A stretch of DNA of 64,000 bases from Methylumidiphilus sp963753955 (GCA_963753955.1 CAVWEM010000011.1:85998-149997), one strand, 5' to 3'. Numbered from the stretch's first letter, positions 40,141 through 49,186 are shown. The notes: generated by a model not told the origin, from the sequence alone. Numbers and translations: made by a program.

Positions 40141-41513
40141 AGCGCGGCCAAGGCATCGCGCAGGGTTTTCACCGGAATGATCTCCAGCCCTTCGACGCCG
40201 CTCTTCGGCACATTCTTGCTTGGCACGACGGCATGCTTGAAGCCGTGCTTTGCGGCTTCGCGCAAGCGCTCCTCGCCGTTTTGCACGGGCCTGACTTCGC
40301 CGCTCAAGCCCAATTCGCCGAAGGCAATCCAATCCCTAGGGATTGGCCGGTCACGGTAGCTGGAGTCCACCGCCAGCAGCACCGCCAAATCGCCGGCGGT
40401 CTCTGTCAGGCGCAAGCCACCCACCAGGTTGACGAACACATCCTGGTTCAGCACCGCCACGCCGCCATGGCGGTGCAGCACGGCCAGCAACATGGCCAGG
40501 CGGTTGCCCTCCATGCCCACCGCCACGCGGCGCGGCGCGGCCAGATGCGATTCGTCCACCAAAGCCTGCACCTCCACCAGCAAGGGCCGGCTGCCCTCGC
40601 GCATCACCATCACCACCGTGCCCGGCATTTCTTCCTCGTAGCGGGACAGGAAAATCGCCGAGGGGTTCTTCACCTCCTTTAGCCCGGTTTCCGTCATCGC
40701 AAACACCCCTAACTCGTTGACCGCGCCAAAGCGGTTCTTAAAGGCGCGGATCACCCGGAAGCGGTTGCCGGGGTCGCCTTCAAAATAAAGCACGGTATCG
40801 ACCATATGTTCCAACACACGCGGCCCGGCCAACGCCCCTTCCTTGGTGACATGGCCGACCAGGAACACCGTCGTCCCGCTCTGCTTGGCGAAGCGCACCA
40901 GTTGTGCCGCGCATTCGCGCACCTGGGCCACGGAGCCGGGCGCGGATTGCAGCAACTCGGTGTAAGCGGTCTGGATCGAATCCACCACCAGCAAGGCAGG
41001 GCGCATCTCATGGACTGTGTTCAATATGCGCTCCAACGAAGTCTCCGCCAAAATTTTTACGCCGTCGCAGCGCAGATGCAGGCGCTTGGCCCGCAGGCTC
41101 ACTTGTTGGATGGACTCCTCGCCGGTGATGTATAAGCTCTTGACCTGCCCGCCCAAGGCCGCCAATGTTTGCAGCAACAGGGTCGATTTGCCGATGCCGG
41201 GATCTCCGCCGATCAGTATCGCCGACCCAGGCACCAAGCCGCCACCCAGCACCCGATCCAACTCCTCCAATCCACTGCCGGAACGCTGGATATCCTCCGC
41301 ATCCACCGAGGACAGATCGACCGGCTTGGCACCCCCCCCGCCACCGGCATAGCCGGAAAAGCGCGAAACCGGAGGGCTGCGCTCCTCCAGGCTTTCCACC
41401 AAGGTGTTCCACACGCCACAACCGCCGCACTGGCCCGACCATTTGCTTTGCGCATGGCCACATTCGGTGCAGCGGTAGAGTAGCCTCTTGTCTTTAGACG
41501 TATACTGTGACAT
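40137..41513 (-). CDS. radA: DNA repair protein RadA
   Basis: A 458-residue RecA-like ATPase that promotes branch migration in recombinational repair. The N-terminal zinc finger is YRCTECGHAQSKWSGQCGGCG (four cysteines). Walker A is LIGGDPGIGKSTLLLQTLAA, Walker B is in RPALLVVDSIQTAYTELL, and the RadA-specific KNRFG motif is in IRAFKNRFGAVNELGVF. The C-terminal Lon-like domain runs from VDESHLAAPRRVAVGMEGNR onward. Length matches the family. It faces away from the HAD gene, with only 24 bases between the starts. Confidence 0.97.
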   Translation of the reverse strand: MSQYTSKDKRLLYRCTECGHAQSKWSGQCGGCGVWNTLVESLEERSPPVSRFSGYAGGGGGAKPVDLSSVDAEDIQRSGSGLEELDRVLGGGLVPGSAILIGGDPGIGKSTLLLQTLAALGGQVKSLYITGEESIQQVSLRAKRLHLRCDGVKILAETSLERILNTVHEMRPALLVVDSIQTAYTELLQSAPGSVAQVRECAAQLVRFAKQSGTTVFLVGHVTKEGALAGPRVLEHMVDTVLYFEGDPGNRFRVIRAFKNRFGAVNELGVFAMTETGLKEVKNPSAIFLSRYEEEMPGTVVMVMREGSRPLLVEVQALVDESHLAAPRRVAVGMEGNRLAMLLAVLHRHGGVAVLNQDVFVNLVGGLRLTETAGDLAVLLAVDSSYRDRPIPRDWIAFGELGLSGEVRPVQNGEERLREAAKHGFKHAVVPSKNVPKSGVEGLEIIPVKTLRDALAAL

Positions 41514-41537
41514 TTTTACAAACTCGGCTTGCCGACA

Positions 41538-42182
41538 ATGATGAATTACAAAGACGACATAGACGCCATTGCTTTCGATGCTTTCGGCACTTTATGCAGG
41601 GTCACGCTGCCCCGCAATCCCTTCGCGAAGCTGTTTGAGCGGCTAGGACTTTCCAGCCGGGAAATGGGTCATGCTGCGATGACCGTCAACCTGGACTTTC
41701 AAAGCTTGGCACGCTTGTTCGCCAAGGACAAGGCCAAGAAAATTCCGCTTGATGACTTGCAGAAACTCTTGCGGGAGGAGTTGGATTCCATCCAGCTTTA
41801 TCCTGAGACGCTTGAAGTGCTGGAAAACTTACGGGCAAAAGGCTATCCGCTGGCAGTGGTCTCCAATCTGGCCCAACCCTACTCGGAACCCATCAAACGC
41901 CTGCTGGAGCCCTATATCGACGAATTCGTCTGGTCTTTTGAGGTAACTGTGGCGAAACCCGACCGGGAAATCTTCGCCACGCTGTGCAAGCGCTTGAAGA
42001 TCCTGCCCATGCGGGTGCTCATGGTCGGCGACACCTGGGAAGCCGATGTGATGGGAGGCTCACACTATGGGATGCCAGCCGTCCTGATCGACCGCCAGAA
42101 CAAAAGCGACCCGGCTCTGGGCAGCATCCAGAGCTTGTTGGAATTGACCGACATGCCCCCGCGCCGGAACTTCAAGGGTTGA
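41538..42182 (+). CDS. HAD-family hydrolase
   Basis: About 214 residues. Motif I is AIAFDAFGTLCRV, with Asp nucleophile but Ala in place of the second Asp of DxD; motif II is PLAVVSNLAQPY; the lysine is in VTVAKPDREIFATL; and motif III is VLMVGDTWEADVMGGSHYGM. Such DxFGT variants occur in haloacid-dehalogenase-like proteins, so both phosphatase and other HAD activities are possible. The ATG at 41538 or the next at 41541 is the start; a TTG at 41529 is less likely. It is tail to tail with ygfX, with 11 bases shared. Confidence 0.8.
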   Translation: MMNYKDDIDAIAFDAFGTLCRVTLPRNPFAKLFERLGLSSREMGHAAMTVNLDFQSLARLFAKDKAKKIPLDDLQKLLREELDSIQLYPETLEVLENLRAKGYPLAVVSNLAQPYSEPIKRLLEPYIDEFVWSFEVTVAKPDREIFATLCKRLKILPMRVLMVGDTWEADVMGGSHYGMPAVLIDRQNKSDPALGSIQSLLELTDMPPRRNFKG

Positions 42183-42642
42183 GGGTTTTATTACCCCCCG
42201 ACCTGTCGGCGATTTTCAATGCCACCCGCAGCCGACGGAACGCATCCGGTGGCAGGCTGTCGCGGCAGACCAACAGCGCAAGCCGCCGGGTTTCCGTACG
42301 CAAATGCAGCAAGACAAACCAGGGATTGACCAGCGAGCTTCCCAGCAAGGTCGCCTCCTCCTCGGCATCCCCCTTGTGCACAATCCATGAACCGTCGGGC
42401 TTGATCTGTAGCCCGGTGATGCCTGCCCCGACACGGTCGCGCCGCAGCGCCCACCATAGGCTGATCAATACGCAAGCGGAAAACGCCAAACGGAATCCAA
42501 TCGGCAGGGGGTTGAGACTAGCGGCAAGAATAGACAGGGCATGGACGCCCCACAGAAAAGCCCTCAGCATTCTGGAAGGCTTAGGGGCGAGCCAGGGGCA
42601 AAGCGCGGATTTTTCGGGCAAGAGCATCCACATCCGCGTCAT
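42172..42642 (-). CDS. ygfX: YgfX/CptA-like membrane protein beside sdhE
   Basis: A protein of up to 156 residues. Two membrane segments, MLRAFLWGVHALSILAASL and FRLAFSACVLISLWWALRR, are followed by a cytoplasmic beta-rich domain: GLQIKPDGSWIVHKGDAEEE, LLGSSLVNPWFVLLHLRTE and LPPDAFRRLRVAL. This layout and the place just after sdhE match YgfX (CptA) of enterobacteria. The true start is uncertain: Met codons at 42642, 42633 and 42627 all lie inside sdhE and imply a long overlap; starting at 42570 would drop the LAPKPSR motif. The function reported for YgfX in E. coli (toxin-like) is debated. Confidence 0.8.
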   Translation of the reverse strand: MTRMWMLLPEKSALCPWLAPKPSRMLRAFLWGVHALSILAASLNPLPIGFRLAFSACVLISLWWALRRDRVGAGITGLQIKPDGSWIVHKGDAEEEATLLGSSLVNPWFVLLHLRTETRRLALLVCRDSLPPDAFRRLRVALKIADRSGGNKTLNP

Positions 42643-42829
42643 CGGCGCAGTCTTGGCCCAGCATCAAGCGGCCTAGCGCATCATCCTGCCAATCCAGTAG
42701 TTGCAGGAAAACACCTTGTTCGGCTACATCGGAGCGGTCAAACTCCAAGGCCAGCCAGGTTTGCAACAGCAGATCAAGTTCCTTGGTGCCGCGTCGGCAA
42801 CGCCACTCCAGGCGGGAACGTTGCGACAC
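42581..42829 (-). CDS. sdhE: FAD assembly factor SdhE
   Basis: An 82-residue protein needed to attach FAD covalently to SdhA. The GTG at 42829 with AAGGG seven bases upstream is the start (VSQRSRLEWRCRRGTKELDL). The RGxxE motif of the family is present as RRGTKELDLLL. The five-helix layout is complete, with QGVFLQLLDWQDDALGRLML and DVDALARKIRAL. It follows sdhB on the same strand and overlaps ygfX. It has no ATG, so it is easy to miss. Confidence 0.9.
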   Translation of the reverse strand: MSQRSRLEWRCRRGTKELDLLLQTWLALEFDRSDVAEQGVFLQLLDWQDDALGRLMLGQDCADDADVDALARKIRALPLARP

Positions 42830-42835
42830 GCTTAT

Positions 42836-42867
42836 GCCCTTTCCCTGCGGGAGAGGGCTAGGGTGAG
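42836..42867. repeat. REP-like GC-rich palindromic repeat, copy 3
   Basis: GCCCTTTCCCTGCGGGAGAG with a GGGTGAG tail, between sdhB and sdhE. Related to copies at 10640 and 14234. It may attenuate transcription into sdhE and ygfX. Confidence 0.7.
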
Positions 42868-42885
42868 AGCGAAGGCTTTGAGCAT

Positions 42886-43668
42886 CTATTTCTGCCGCTC
42901 GACCAGAAGCTTTTTGACTTCGGCAATGGCTTTCGCCGGGTTGAGTCCTTTCGGACAAGTGTCTGTACAATTCATGATGGTGTGGCAACGGTACAGTTTG
43001 AAAGGGTCTTCCAACTCGTCCAAGCGCTCGCCGGTCGTCTCGTCGCGGCTGTCGGCGATCCAGCGGTAAGCCTGCAACAAAGTCGCCGGGCCTAGGTAGC
43101 GGTCGCCATTCCACCAATAACTCGGGCAAGACGTGGAGCAACAGGCGCACAGGATGCACTCCACCAAGCCATCCAACTTCGCCCGCTCCTCCTTGCTTTG
43201 CAGGCGCTCTCCATCAGCCGGCGGCGGCGTCTGGGTGACGATCCACGGCTTCACCGACGCATGTTGGGCATAAAAATGCGTTATGTCCGGCACTAGATCC
43301 TTGACCACCGGCAAATGCGGCAGCGGATAGACCTTGATGACCTCGCCGCAATCGTCCATCGCCTTGGTGCAGGCCAACGTGTTATGCCCGTCGATATTCA
43401 TCGAGCAGGAGCCGCACACGCCTTCGCGGCAAGAACGTCGGAAGGCCAGGGTGCTGTCCACCTCGTTTTTGATCTTCAGCAACGCATCCAACACCATAGG
43501 CGCACAGTCGTCCTGGTCGATCTCGAACACGTCCACGCGGGGGTTCTCGCCGCTTTCCGGGTCGTAGCGATAGATTTCTAAGCGCCGAATCTTTTTGGCA
43601 CCTTCAGGGGCAGTCCAGGTTTTCCCAGACTTGAGGGTGGAATTTTTGGGGAGGGTAAATTGGGCCAT
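42886..43668 (-). CDS. sdhB: Succinate dehydrogenase iron-sulfur subunit
   Basis: A 260-residue subunit carrying three Fe-S clusters between SdhA and the membrane quinone site. The 2Fe-2S cysteines lie in RRSCREGVCGSCSMNIDGHN and a later TLACTKAM, and the 4Fe-4S and 3Fe-4S cysteines in VECILCACCSTSCPSYWWN and YRCHTIMNCTDTCPKGLNPA. It sits 19 bases after sdhA in the leftward operon sdhC-D-A-B-E. The acidic-rich N-terminal extension before the ferredoxin domain is somewhat longer than in E. coli. Confidence 0.96.
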   Translation of the reverse strand: MAQFTLPKNSTLKSGKTWTAPEGAKKIRRLEIYRYDPESGENPRVDVFEIDQDDCAPMVLDALLKIKNEVDSTLAFRRSCREGVCGSCSMNIDGHNTLACTKAMDDCGEVIKVYPLPHLPVVKDLVPDITHFYAQHASVKPWIVTQTPPPADGERLQSKEERAKLDGLVECILCACCSTSCPSYWWNGDRYLGPATLLQAYRWIADSRDETTGERLDELEDPFKLYRCHTIMNCTDTCPKGLNPAKAIAEVKKLLVERQK

Positions 43669-43687
43669 GTCGTTTTTCCAGTCGCCC

Positions 43688-45475
43688 TCAGTAAACCCGG
43701 GGCTTGGGGGGGATGGGTTGGACTTCGTCGGTCAAGGTATGCAAATGCACAGGCCGATAGGCCAAGAAGACTTGATGGTTTTCATCCAGCCACAGCAAAC
43801 TGTGCTTCAGCCAGTTCTCGTCGTCACGCTCCGGGAAATCCTCGCGGGCATGTCCTCCCCGGCTTTCCTCGCGGTTCAACGCGCCCGAGATGGTCACCAT
43901 GGCCTGCCCTAGCAGGTTTTGCAATTCGATGGTCTCCACCAAATCGGTGTTCCATACCAAAGACCGGTCGGTCAGTTTCACGTCGGCGAAAGAATCCAGC
44001 ACCCCGCGCAATTGCTCCACGCCTTCCTGCAACACCTCCCCAGTACGGAACACACTGGCATGGTTTTGCATGGTTTTCTGCATATTCAAACGGATGTCGG
44101 CGGTTTTCAGCGAACCATTGGCATGGCGCAGCTTGTCGAAACGGGCCAGAGCCTCGTCGCAAGCATTCTCGGCCAACGGTTTGTGCGCATGCCGGGGCTT
44201 GATGAGTTCGGCGGCGCGGATGGCGGCGGCACGTCCGAACACCACCAGATCCAGCAAAGAATTCGAGCCTAGCCGGTTTGCCCCATGCACGGACACGCAA
44301 GCCGCCTCGCCAATCGCCATCAAGCCGGGAACCACCGTTTCAGGATTGCCGTCTTTCAACGTGACCACTTCGGCGCGGTAATTGGTCGGGATGCCACCCA
44401 TGTTGTAATGCACCGTCGGCAAGATCGGCAGCGGATCTTTCGTCACATCCACCCCGGCAAAAATCCTGGCCAGCTCGGAGATGCCAGGCAGGCGTTCCTC
44501 CACGACCCCCGGGGGCAAATGTTCCATATGCAGGTAAGCCTGGTCCTTGTTTGGCCCCACGCCCCGGCCTGCGCGGATTTCCATGGTGATCGCCCGGCTC
44601 ACCACATCGCGTGACGCCAAGTCTTTGGCATGGGGGGCGTAACGCTCCATGAAGCGCTCACCCTCGGAATTGGTCAGATAACCACCCTCCCCGCGCACAC
44701 CCTCGGTGATCAAACAACCCGCGCCGTAAATGCCGGTCGGATGGAATTGCACGAACTCCATATCCTGCAACGGCAAACCGGCCCGCAGCACCATGCCGCC
44801 GCCGTCGCCGGTGCAAGTATGCGCCGAGGTGCAGGCAAAATACGCCCGGCCATAGCCGCCGGTCGCCAGCAAAGTCGTATGCGAGCGGAACAGATGCAGT
44901 GTGCCGTCTTCCAGTCGCCAAGCCAGGACGCCCTTGCACTCGCCCTCTTCCATAATCAAATCGAGCGCGATGTACTCGATAAAAAATTCGGCGCGGTGCT
45001 TCAGCGACTGCTGATACAAAGTATGCAGGATGGCATGGCCGGTCTGGTCTGCCGCCGCGCAAGTTCGCTGGGCCGTGCCCTCGCCGAAGCGGGTTGTCAT
45101 GCCACCGAACGGACGCTGGTAAATCTTGCCGTCACCCGTCCGCGAAAACGGCACACCGTAATGCTCCAACTCGATGACAGCCGGAATCGCCTCGCGGCAC
45201 ATATATTCGATGGCGTCCTGGTCGCCCAGCCAGTCCGAACCCTTGACGGTGTCGTACATATGCCAGCGCCAATCGTCCTCGCCCATATTGCCCAAGGCCG
45301 CGCTGATCCCGCCTTGCGCCGCCACTGTGTGGCTGCGGGTGGGGAAGACCTTGGTGAGGCAGGCGGTTTTCAAACCGCGCTCGGCCAGCCCCAAGGTAGC
45401 CCGCAAACCCGCGCCGCCGGCCCCGACAACCAGCGCGTCGTAAGTGTGCTTGATGATTTCGTAAGATTTAGCCAT
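43688..45475 (-). CDS. sdhA: Succinate dehydrogenase flavoprotein subunit
   Basis: A 595-residue flavoprotein that oxidises succinate to fumarate in the TCA cycle. The ATG at 45475 gives MAKSYEIIKHTYDALVVGAG with the FAD Rossmann motif GAGGAGLRATLGLAE. The histidine that binds FAD covalently is in FPTRSHTVAAQGGISAALGN. Active-site segments FVQFHPTGIYGAGCLITEG and PTVHYNMGGIPTN are present, as is GANRLGSNSLLDLVVFGRAA. It overlaps sdhD by eight bases. An in-frame extension to 45571 lies within sdhD and is not used. Confidence 0.97.
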   Translation of the reverse strand: MAKSYEIIKHTYDALVVGAGGAGLRATLGLAERGLKTACLTKVFPTRSHTVAAQGGISAALGNMGEDDWRWHMYDTVKGSDWLGDQDAIEYMCREAIPAVIELEHYGVPFSRTGDGKIYQRPFGGMTTRFGEGTAQRTCAAADQTGHAILHTLYQQSLKHRAEFFIEYIALDLIMEEGECKGVLAWRLEDGTLHLFRSHTTLLATGGYGRAYFACTSAHTCTGDGGGMVLRAGLPLQDMEFVQFHPTGIYGAGCLITEGVRGEGGYLTNSEGERFMERYAPHAKDLASRDVVSRAITMEIRAGRGVGPNKDQAYLHMEHLPPGVVEERLPGISELARIFAGVDVTKDPLPILPTVHYNMGGIPTNYRAEVVTLKDGNPETVVPGLMAIGEAACVSVHGANRLGSNSLLDLVVFGRAAAIRAAELIKPRHAHKPLAENACDEALARFDKLRHANGSLKTADIRLNMQKTMQNHASVFRTGEVLQEGVEQLRGVLDSFADVKLTDRSLVWNTDLVETIELQNLLGQAMVTISGALNREESRGGHAREDFPERDDENWLKHSLLWLDENHQVFLAYRPVHLHTLTDEVQPIPPKPRVY

Positions 45476-45863
45476 GTGTATGCCCAAGCACAAAGACGAT
45501 GCGCAAGACCGCAAAAGTGGAAGCCAGCGCCAAAAATGCCAACACCAGCTTGACGCCCAATAGGCCGGCAATCTTCAACCAATCAATGTGGACATAATCC
45601 TCAATGACGACCCGCAGGCCGAGCATGGCGTGGTAAAGGGAAAGCAGGGTAAAAGACAGCAAAAAAATGCTGTTCCACGGCTGGGCCATCCACCGCACTA
45701 CCTCCGCATGGCTCGCCGTCGGCAACATGCTGACGGCAACCGCGAACCACAGCGTCAATGGAAACAACGCCACGGCAGTGACCCGCTGCTGCCACCAATG
45801 GTGCGAGCCTTCCCGCGCCGAACCCAGGCCGCGCGCCCGCGCCAGGGGAGTTTGATAATTCAT
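45468..45863 (-). CDS. sdhD: Succinate dehydrogenase membrane anchor subunit
   Basis: A 131-residue membrane protein with three hydrophobic segments: VTAVALFPLTLWFAVAVSML, FLLSFTLLSLYHAMLGLRV and GVKLVLAFLALASTFAVLRI. HAMLGLRVVIEDYVH carries the heme b histidine and the quinone-site Asp-Tyr, typical of SdhD. With SdhC it forms the quinone site and anchors SdhAB. It lies between sdhC and sdhA in the operon and overlaps sdhA. Confidence 0.93.
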   Translation of the reverse strand: MNYQTPLARARGLGSAREGSHHWWQQRVTAVALFPLTLWFAVAVSMLPTASHAEVVRWMAQPWNSIFLLSFTLLSLYHAMLGLRVVIEDYVHIDWLKIAGLLGVKLVLAFLALASTFAVLRIVFVLGHTHG

Positions 45864-45872
45864 GCCGACCAC

Positions 45873-46250
45873 CTAAATCAACAGCCCTAAAAAAAACACC
45901 GACGCCGTCAGCAGCACCGATGCCACAATTTCATAGCGGGCCAGACGATCCAAGCTATCGCGGCCAAAGCCGTGGACGGTGTCCCAGATCAAATGCCGAA
46001 GGCCGTGAACCAAATGGAACAACAAGGCATAAATCCAGCCCCACAACAACAACCTGCCCAGCAGCGAACGCAACAAGCCCTGCGCCGTCTCGAAAGCCTC
46101 CGGCCCCTGCGCCACTGCCATCAAGAACAACACCATCAAGACCAGGCCGAAGCTCAGAAACACCCCTGTCGCCCGATGGGTGATCGACACCCAGGCAGTC
46201 AAAGGCAGTCGGTAGACCTGCAAATGCGGAGAAAGCGGACGCTCGTTCAT
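45873..46250 (-). CDS. sdhC: Succinate dehydrogenase cytochrome b556 subunit
   Basis: A 125-residue protein, MNERPLSPHLQVYRLPLTAW, then SITHRATGVFLSFGLVLMVL with the SdhC signature Ser and Arg of the quinone site. Three membrane segments follow, and ALLFHLVHGLRHLIWDTVHG supplies the heme histidine. The ATG at 46250 is the family's usual start; the ORF extends to 46325 without support. First gene of the operon, so its promoter lies in the gap to its right. Confidence 0.95.
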   Translation of the reverse strand: MNERPLSPHLQVYRLPLTAWVSITHRATGVFLSFGLVLMVLFLMAVAQGPEAFETAQGLLRSLLGRLLLWGWIYALLFHLVHGLRHLIWDTVHGFGRDSLDRLARYEIVASVLLTASVFFLGLLI

Positions 46251-46537
46251 CGAAAGGCCATGACAGTTAGGTGAAAAATTGCAAAGCTTATACCCCGACA
46301 GCTGCCTTCCCCTCAAGCGCTGCATTGCGAAATGACTGTTTCACTCGCCTGGAAGATCTGCTTCAATACGGTGCGCTGGGGGCTTGGCTTGAAAGCCGAG
46401 GCGGGACTTTGCTTCGGGCCAACGGTAGCCACCCTGCGCATAGGCAATTCGGCAACCCATGAAGCACGACAATAAGCCAATGCTTCCGGTATCCCATACA
46501 AAGTCAAAGTCCGACAACCAGAAGACAGCCATAAAAT
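46251..46537. promoter_or_regulatory. Divergent gap between sdhC and the SGNH-like gene
   Basis: 287 bases that should hold the sdh promoter (leftward) and that of the gene at 46538. Short minus-strand ORFs across it show no family resemblance. No clear operator or hairpin was identified. Confidence 0.4.
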
Positions 46538-47722
46538 ATGCAACCGTCAAACAAAAGGCAAATAGTGTTTCGAGTGATTGTTCCGATATTCTCTGTCGCT
46601 ATTCTCCTAAGTGCGCTTGAGCTGTTCACACGGCTTTATCTCGCAGTTTTTCCGCTGCCACAGACAGCTTTCGATTTCAGGAAAGAGCGCCCAGCCCCAT
46701 ATGCGGATGCCACCTACTTCTCCAAGGAGTTCATTTACGAGTCATTTCAACAACCCGGTGGATGGCAGTATCCAAAAGGCACACAACTGATCATTCCAAA
46801 TGACTATAAAGGTAGCCATTTCAATGTTGCCAATGGTAAAAGGTTCACAGCTTTTCAGCCCGAAAGTCACCAAAACACTGTTTACTTGTTTGGTGGTTCC
46901 ACAATTTACAATTCAGAGGTGCCCGATCACCTCACCGTTGCCAGCAAATTGCAGTTGTTATTTAACGAGTATTATGGGAGCACGTATGCTATTCAAAACT
47001 ATGGCACCACTACAGTTACCACTGCCCAGCAATTAGAGCGCCTTAGGACGTGCTTTCTTAAACCCGGCGACATTGTCATATTTTATGACGGAGTTAATGA
47101 TATATATCAAGGACTATTCTATGCAAATCCTGAAAAAACCATGATCCAAAGAAATAGACAAGCCATTAAGGACATGTCTTTTTTGCAGAAATCCATGTTG
47201 GCCCTATCTCGTAAGTCTAAATTTGCTCAATTGTTTCTCGATCCAATAGATCGCTCCATGCCGCATCACCTTTCAGACAAGGTGCGCATGAACCAGATCC
47301 TTGGTTCAATGAAAGCCCAATTTATTTCGGCTATAAAAGATGCCAACGACTACTCAAGCAAAAACCAGGCAATATTTTTCCATTTTCTTCAGCCACATCT
47401 ATTTTCCAATGAAACCCTATCAGAATATGAGAAGCAGCTATCTAAGAACTTCTTTATTATTCCTAGGGGCATAAAAGAAGCATTTTTGATCGGGTATCCA
47501 GAACTAAAAACAGCAACCACTGAGCTTTCTGCCTCCATCCCTAGCTATGATCTATCAAACATTCTAAACGAGCACACAAACAGCGAAGAATATTTTCTTG
47601 ACAATTGCCATGTCACCCATAAGGCGAATGAGATAATAGCAAGAAAAATATTTGACGCATTGCGCACTTACGTGGATTTTCAGCACAAAACCAAGCCAAT
47701 GACCCATGATGCGAGATATTAA
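46538..47722 (+). CDS. Membrane-anchored SGNH/GDSL-hydrolase-like protein
   Basis: A 394-residue protein with one N-terminal membrane segment (VIVPIFSVAILLSALELFT). The rest should face the periplasm. TVYLFGGSTIYNSEVPD fits block I of SGNH hydrolases (Gly-x-Ser), VIFYDGVNDIYQGLFY fits the Asn block (GxND), and FLDNCHVTHKANEIIARKIF near the C-terminus supplies the DxxH pair. Related proteins often remove or transfer acyl groups on cell-surface glycans. Its composition is markedly AT-richer than the sdh operon beside it, and it abuts an IS copy three bases after its stop, so it was probably acquired. Function is inference from motifs only. Confidence 0.75.
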   Translation: MQPSNKRQIVFRVIVPIFSVAILLSALELFTRLYLAVFPLPQTAFDFRKERPAPYADATYFSKEFIYESFQQPGGWQYPKGTQLIIPNDYKGSHFNVANGKRFTAFQPESHQNTVYLFGGSTIYNSEVPDHLTVASKLQLLFNEYYGSTYAIQNYGTTTVTTAQQLERLRTCFLKPGDIVIFYDGVNDIYQGLFYANPEKTMIQRNRQAIKDMSFLQKSMLALSRKSKFAQLFLDPIDRSMPHHLSDKVRMNQILGSMKAQFISAIKDANDYSSKNQAIFFHFLQPHLFSNETLSEYEKQLSKNFFIIPRGIKEAFLIGYPELKTATTELSASIPSYDLSNILNEHTNSEEYFLDNCHVTHKANEIIARKIFDALRTYVDFQHKTKPMTHDARY

Positions 47723-47725
47723 TAG

Positions 47726-48881
47726 GACTTACGCAAGAGCCTGAAGCTCCCGCAGAACCCCGGCGATTCACGATTTCATCTCAGGCGAAAGACATGGGTA
47801 TTGACGGGTTTTTGAGCTCCTCCTTAACATAATCGGAGAGAAGGTTGTTTTTCAGGGCGTAGATGTTTGTTTTGAGTTTCCTGGCGAGCCTTGCCAGGCA
47901 GTGCCAGGCGAGTATCGCGCAGCCGATGTGGTTTCTCTGGGCGCGGGCCTTGCGGCATTGGCATTTCTCCAGGCCGAGCATTTGCTTGCCTTCGCGGTGG
48001 TATTGCTCGATTTTCCAGCGGACGGCGCACATATCTTTAATGGCGACGGCGGAATCCTGGGAAAGGCCGTTGGTGGCGACGTGTTCCGTGCGGTTTGTCG
48101 CCGCAACCCGGAACAGCTTCACCTTGCAATCCATCGGGAATCCATGTATCTTCACAAGCTTGCCGCGCAGCATTTCGTCGCCGAACCATTCCAGGTCGGA
48201 AACGGCCTTGCAGGGGGTTTTGCCCCGGCTGTCGTCCGCCTTGCGGTTGGCTTTGAGCGGGCAATAAAACACCTTTCCGGCCCTGTCGATGTGCATCATC
48301 AAATCCTTGGTGGCGTACCAGGAATCCATCAGCACGGCGCGGAACGGCAGGTTTTTGCCGGCGATGGCGTCGTCGAACAGATCCCGCACATGGTCGAGCT
48401 TGGTCTTGCCGTCGCCTTCTGGGTCATATACCCGCCAATCGATTATCTAATGCTCGTTAGTATCTAAATTAACATATACGCAATTGACGACGCCGATGCC
48501 TTTCACGATGCCATGCCCGTTGCCGCTATACTGGCGGCGCACCATTTCTATCTTGAAAGAATGGCGCTTGTCCAGTACGCTGTCGTCGAATATCAGGCAG
48601 GCGTTCCCGCTGCGGCGGACGAGGTGTCCGACGGACTGCCAGGCCGCATTCGGCGAGACGTCGTCCTCCATGAGGCAACGGTTTATGGCATCATGGGAAA
48701 ACCCAATATGATGGTCGGCCATGTAGGTTTGCGTGTAGTTCATAAGAGCCGCAATAATAAATTGACAATAGTCCTTTCGCGTCGGCTTCAGGCCGGAGTA
48801 TTTGCTTGTCTTCATAGGCGGCAATTATACTCCGTTAAGGCTGATATTGATATGCCCACTCTAATATATTTTGCGTAAGTC
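47726..48881 (-). mobile_element. IS701/IS4-superfamily element, copy 1 (inactive)
   Basis: 1,156 bases with ends GACTTACGCA and TGCGTAAGTC, the same length as copy 2 at 62845-64000 and in the same orientation. Its transposase has an in-frame stop. A clean target duplication was not found. It truncates the TOTE-type primase remnant on its right. Confidence 0.88.
47781..48815 (-). pseudogene. Transposase of IS copy 1, inactivated by a nonsense codon
   Basis: The frame begins MKTSKYSGLKPTRKDYCQFI, as in the intact copy 2. SGNACLIFDDSVLDKRHSFK holds the first catalytic Asp of a DDE core. After VYVNLDTNEH a TAG at 48447-48449 replaces the Trp codon (TGG) of copy 2. The rest, FRAVLMDSWYATKDLMMHID with the second Asp and VRWKIEQYHREGKQMLGLEK with the Glu, is in frame and otherwise intact. 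One G-to-A change therefore killed it. Confidence 0.88.
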
Positions 48882-49186
48882 ATAATTAGTTAATCGTAAG
48901 AACTCCGTTTGAGCTGACGGCTTCGCGCACAGGTATGGGAAATGATGGCCGAACCCAACCGGCGGGCGTCGCGAGCGGGGACGGACGCTGAGAAGAATAT
49001 CCACACATGCGCCCCTTGGCCTGATCTCGAAACCTCCAGCGCGGCGGGAACCGCCAACTCCTGGCAAGACTGCATGAATGCCTTCGCATCGTCTTGCCAA
49101 TCCGCCTCGCCGATGACCTTCGGCTTTTCGCAAACGCCCGCCCGCCATTCGTTCCCGCAGGCCGGGACGTAACCCGATTTGCCGGC
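48882..49186 (-). pseudogene. Remnant of a TOTE-type conflict-system primase (helicase-primase) gene
   Basis: The minus frame reads AGKSGYVPACGNEWRAGVCE KPKV, the N-terminal cysteine block of these proteins, then jumps to ADWQDDAKAFMQSCQELAVP, AALEVSRSGQGAHVWIFF (archaeo-eukaryotic primase motif with SRSGxGxHVW), RDARRLGSAIISHTC and RSSYD. The usual connecting segment of about 50 residues between the two blocks is missing. It stops at 48890, close to IS copy 1, where relatives continue RFFPNQD. The other side ends at the IS4-type element. Full-length relatives add a superfamily II helicase and belong to proposed conflict or defence systems. Only about 100 residues are left. Confidence 0.7.

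Noticed and set aside
40141..40682. Extension of the FHA frame across radA
   Set aside because: The sequence beyond 39890 in that frame is antisense to radA and unlike any FHA protein; the true continuation is in another frame.
47716..48895. Target duplication of IS copy 1
   Set aside because: The left (ATAG) and right (ATAA) flanks are similar but not equal, so no duplication is claimed.
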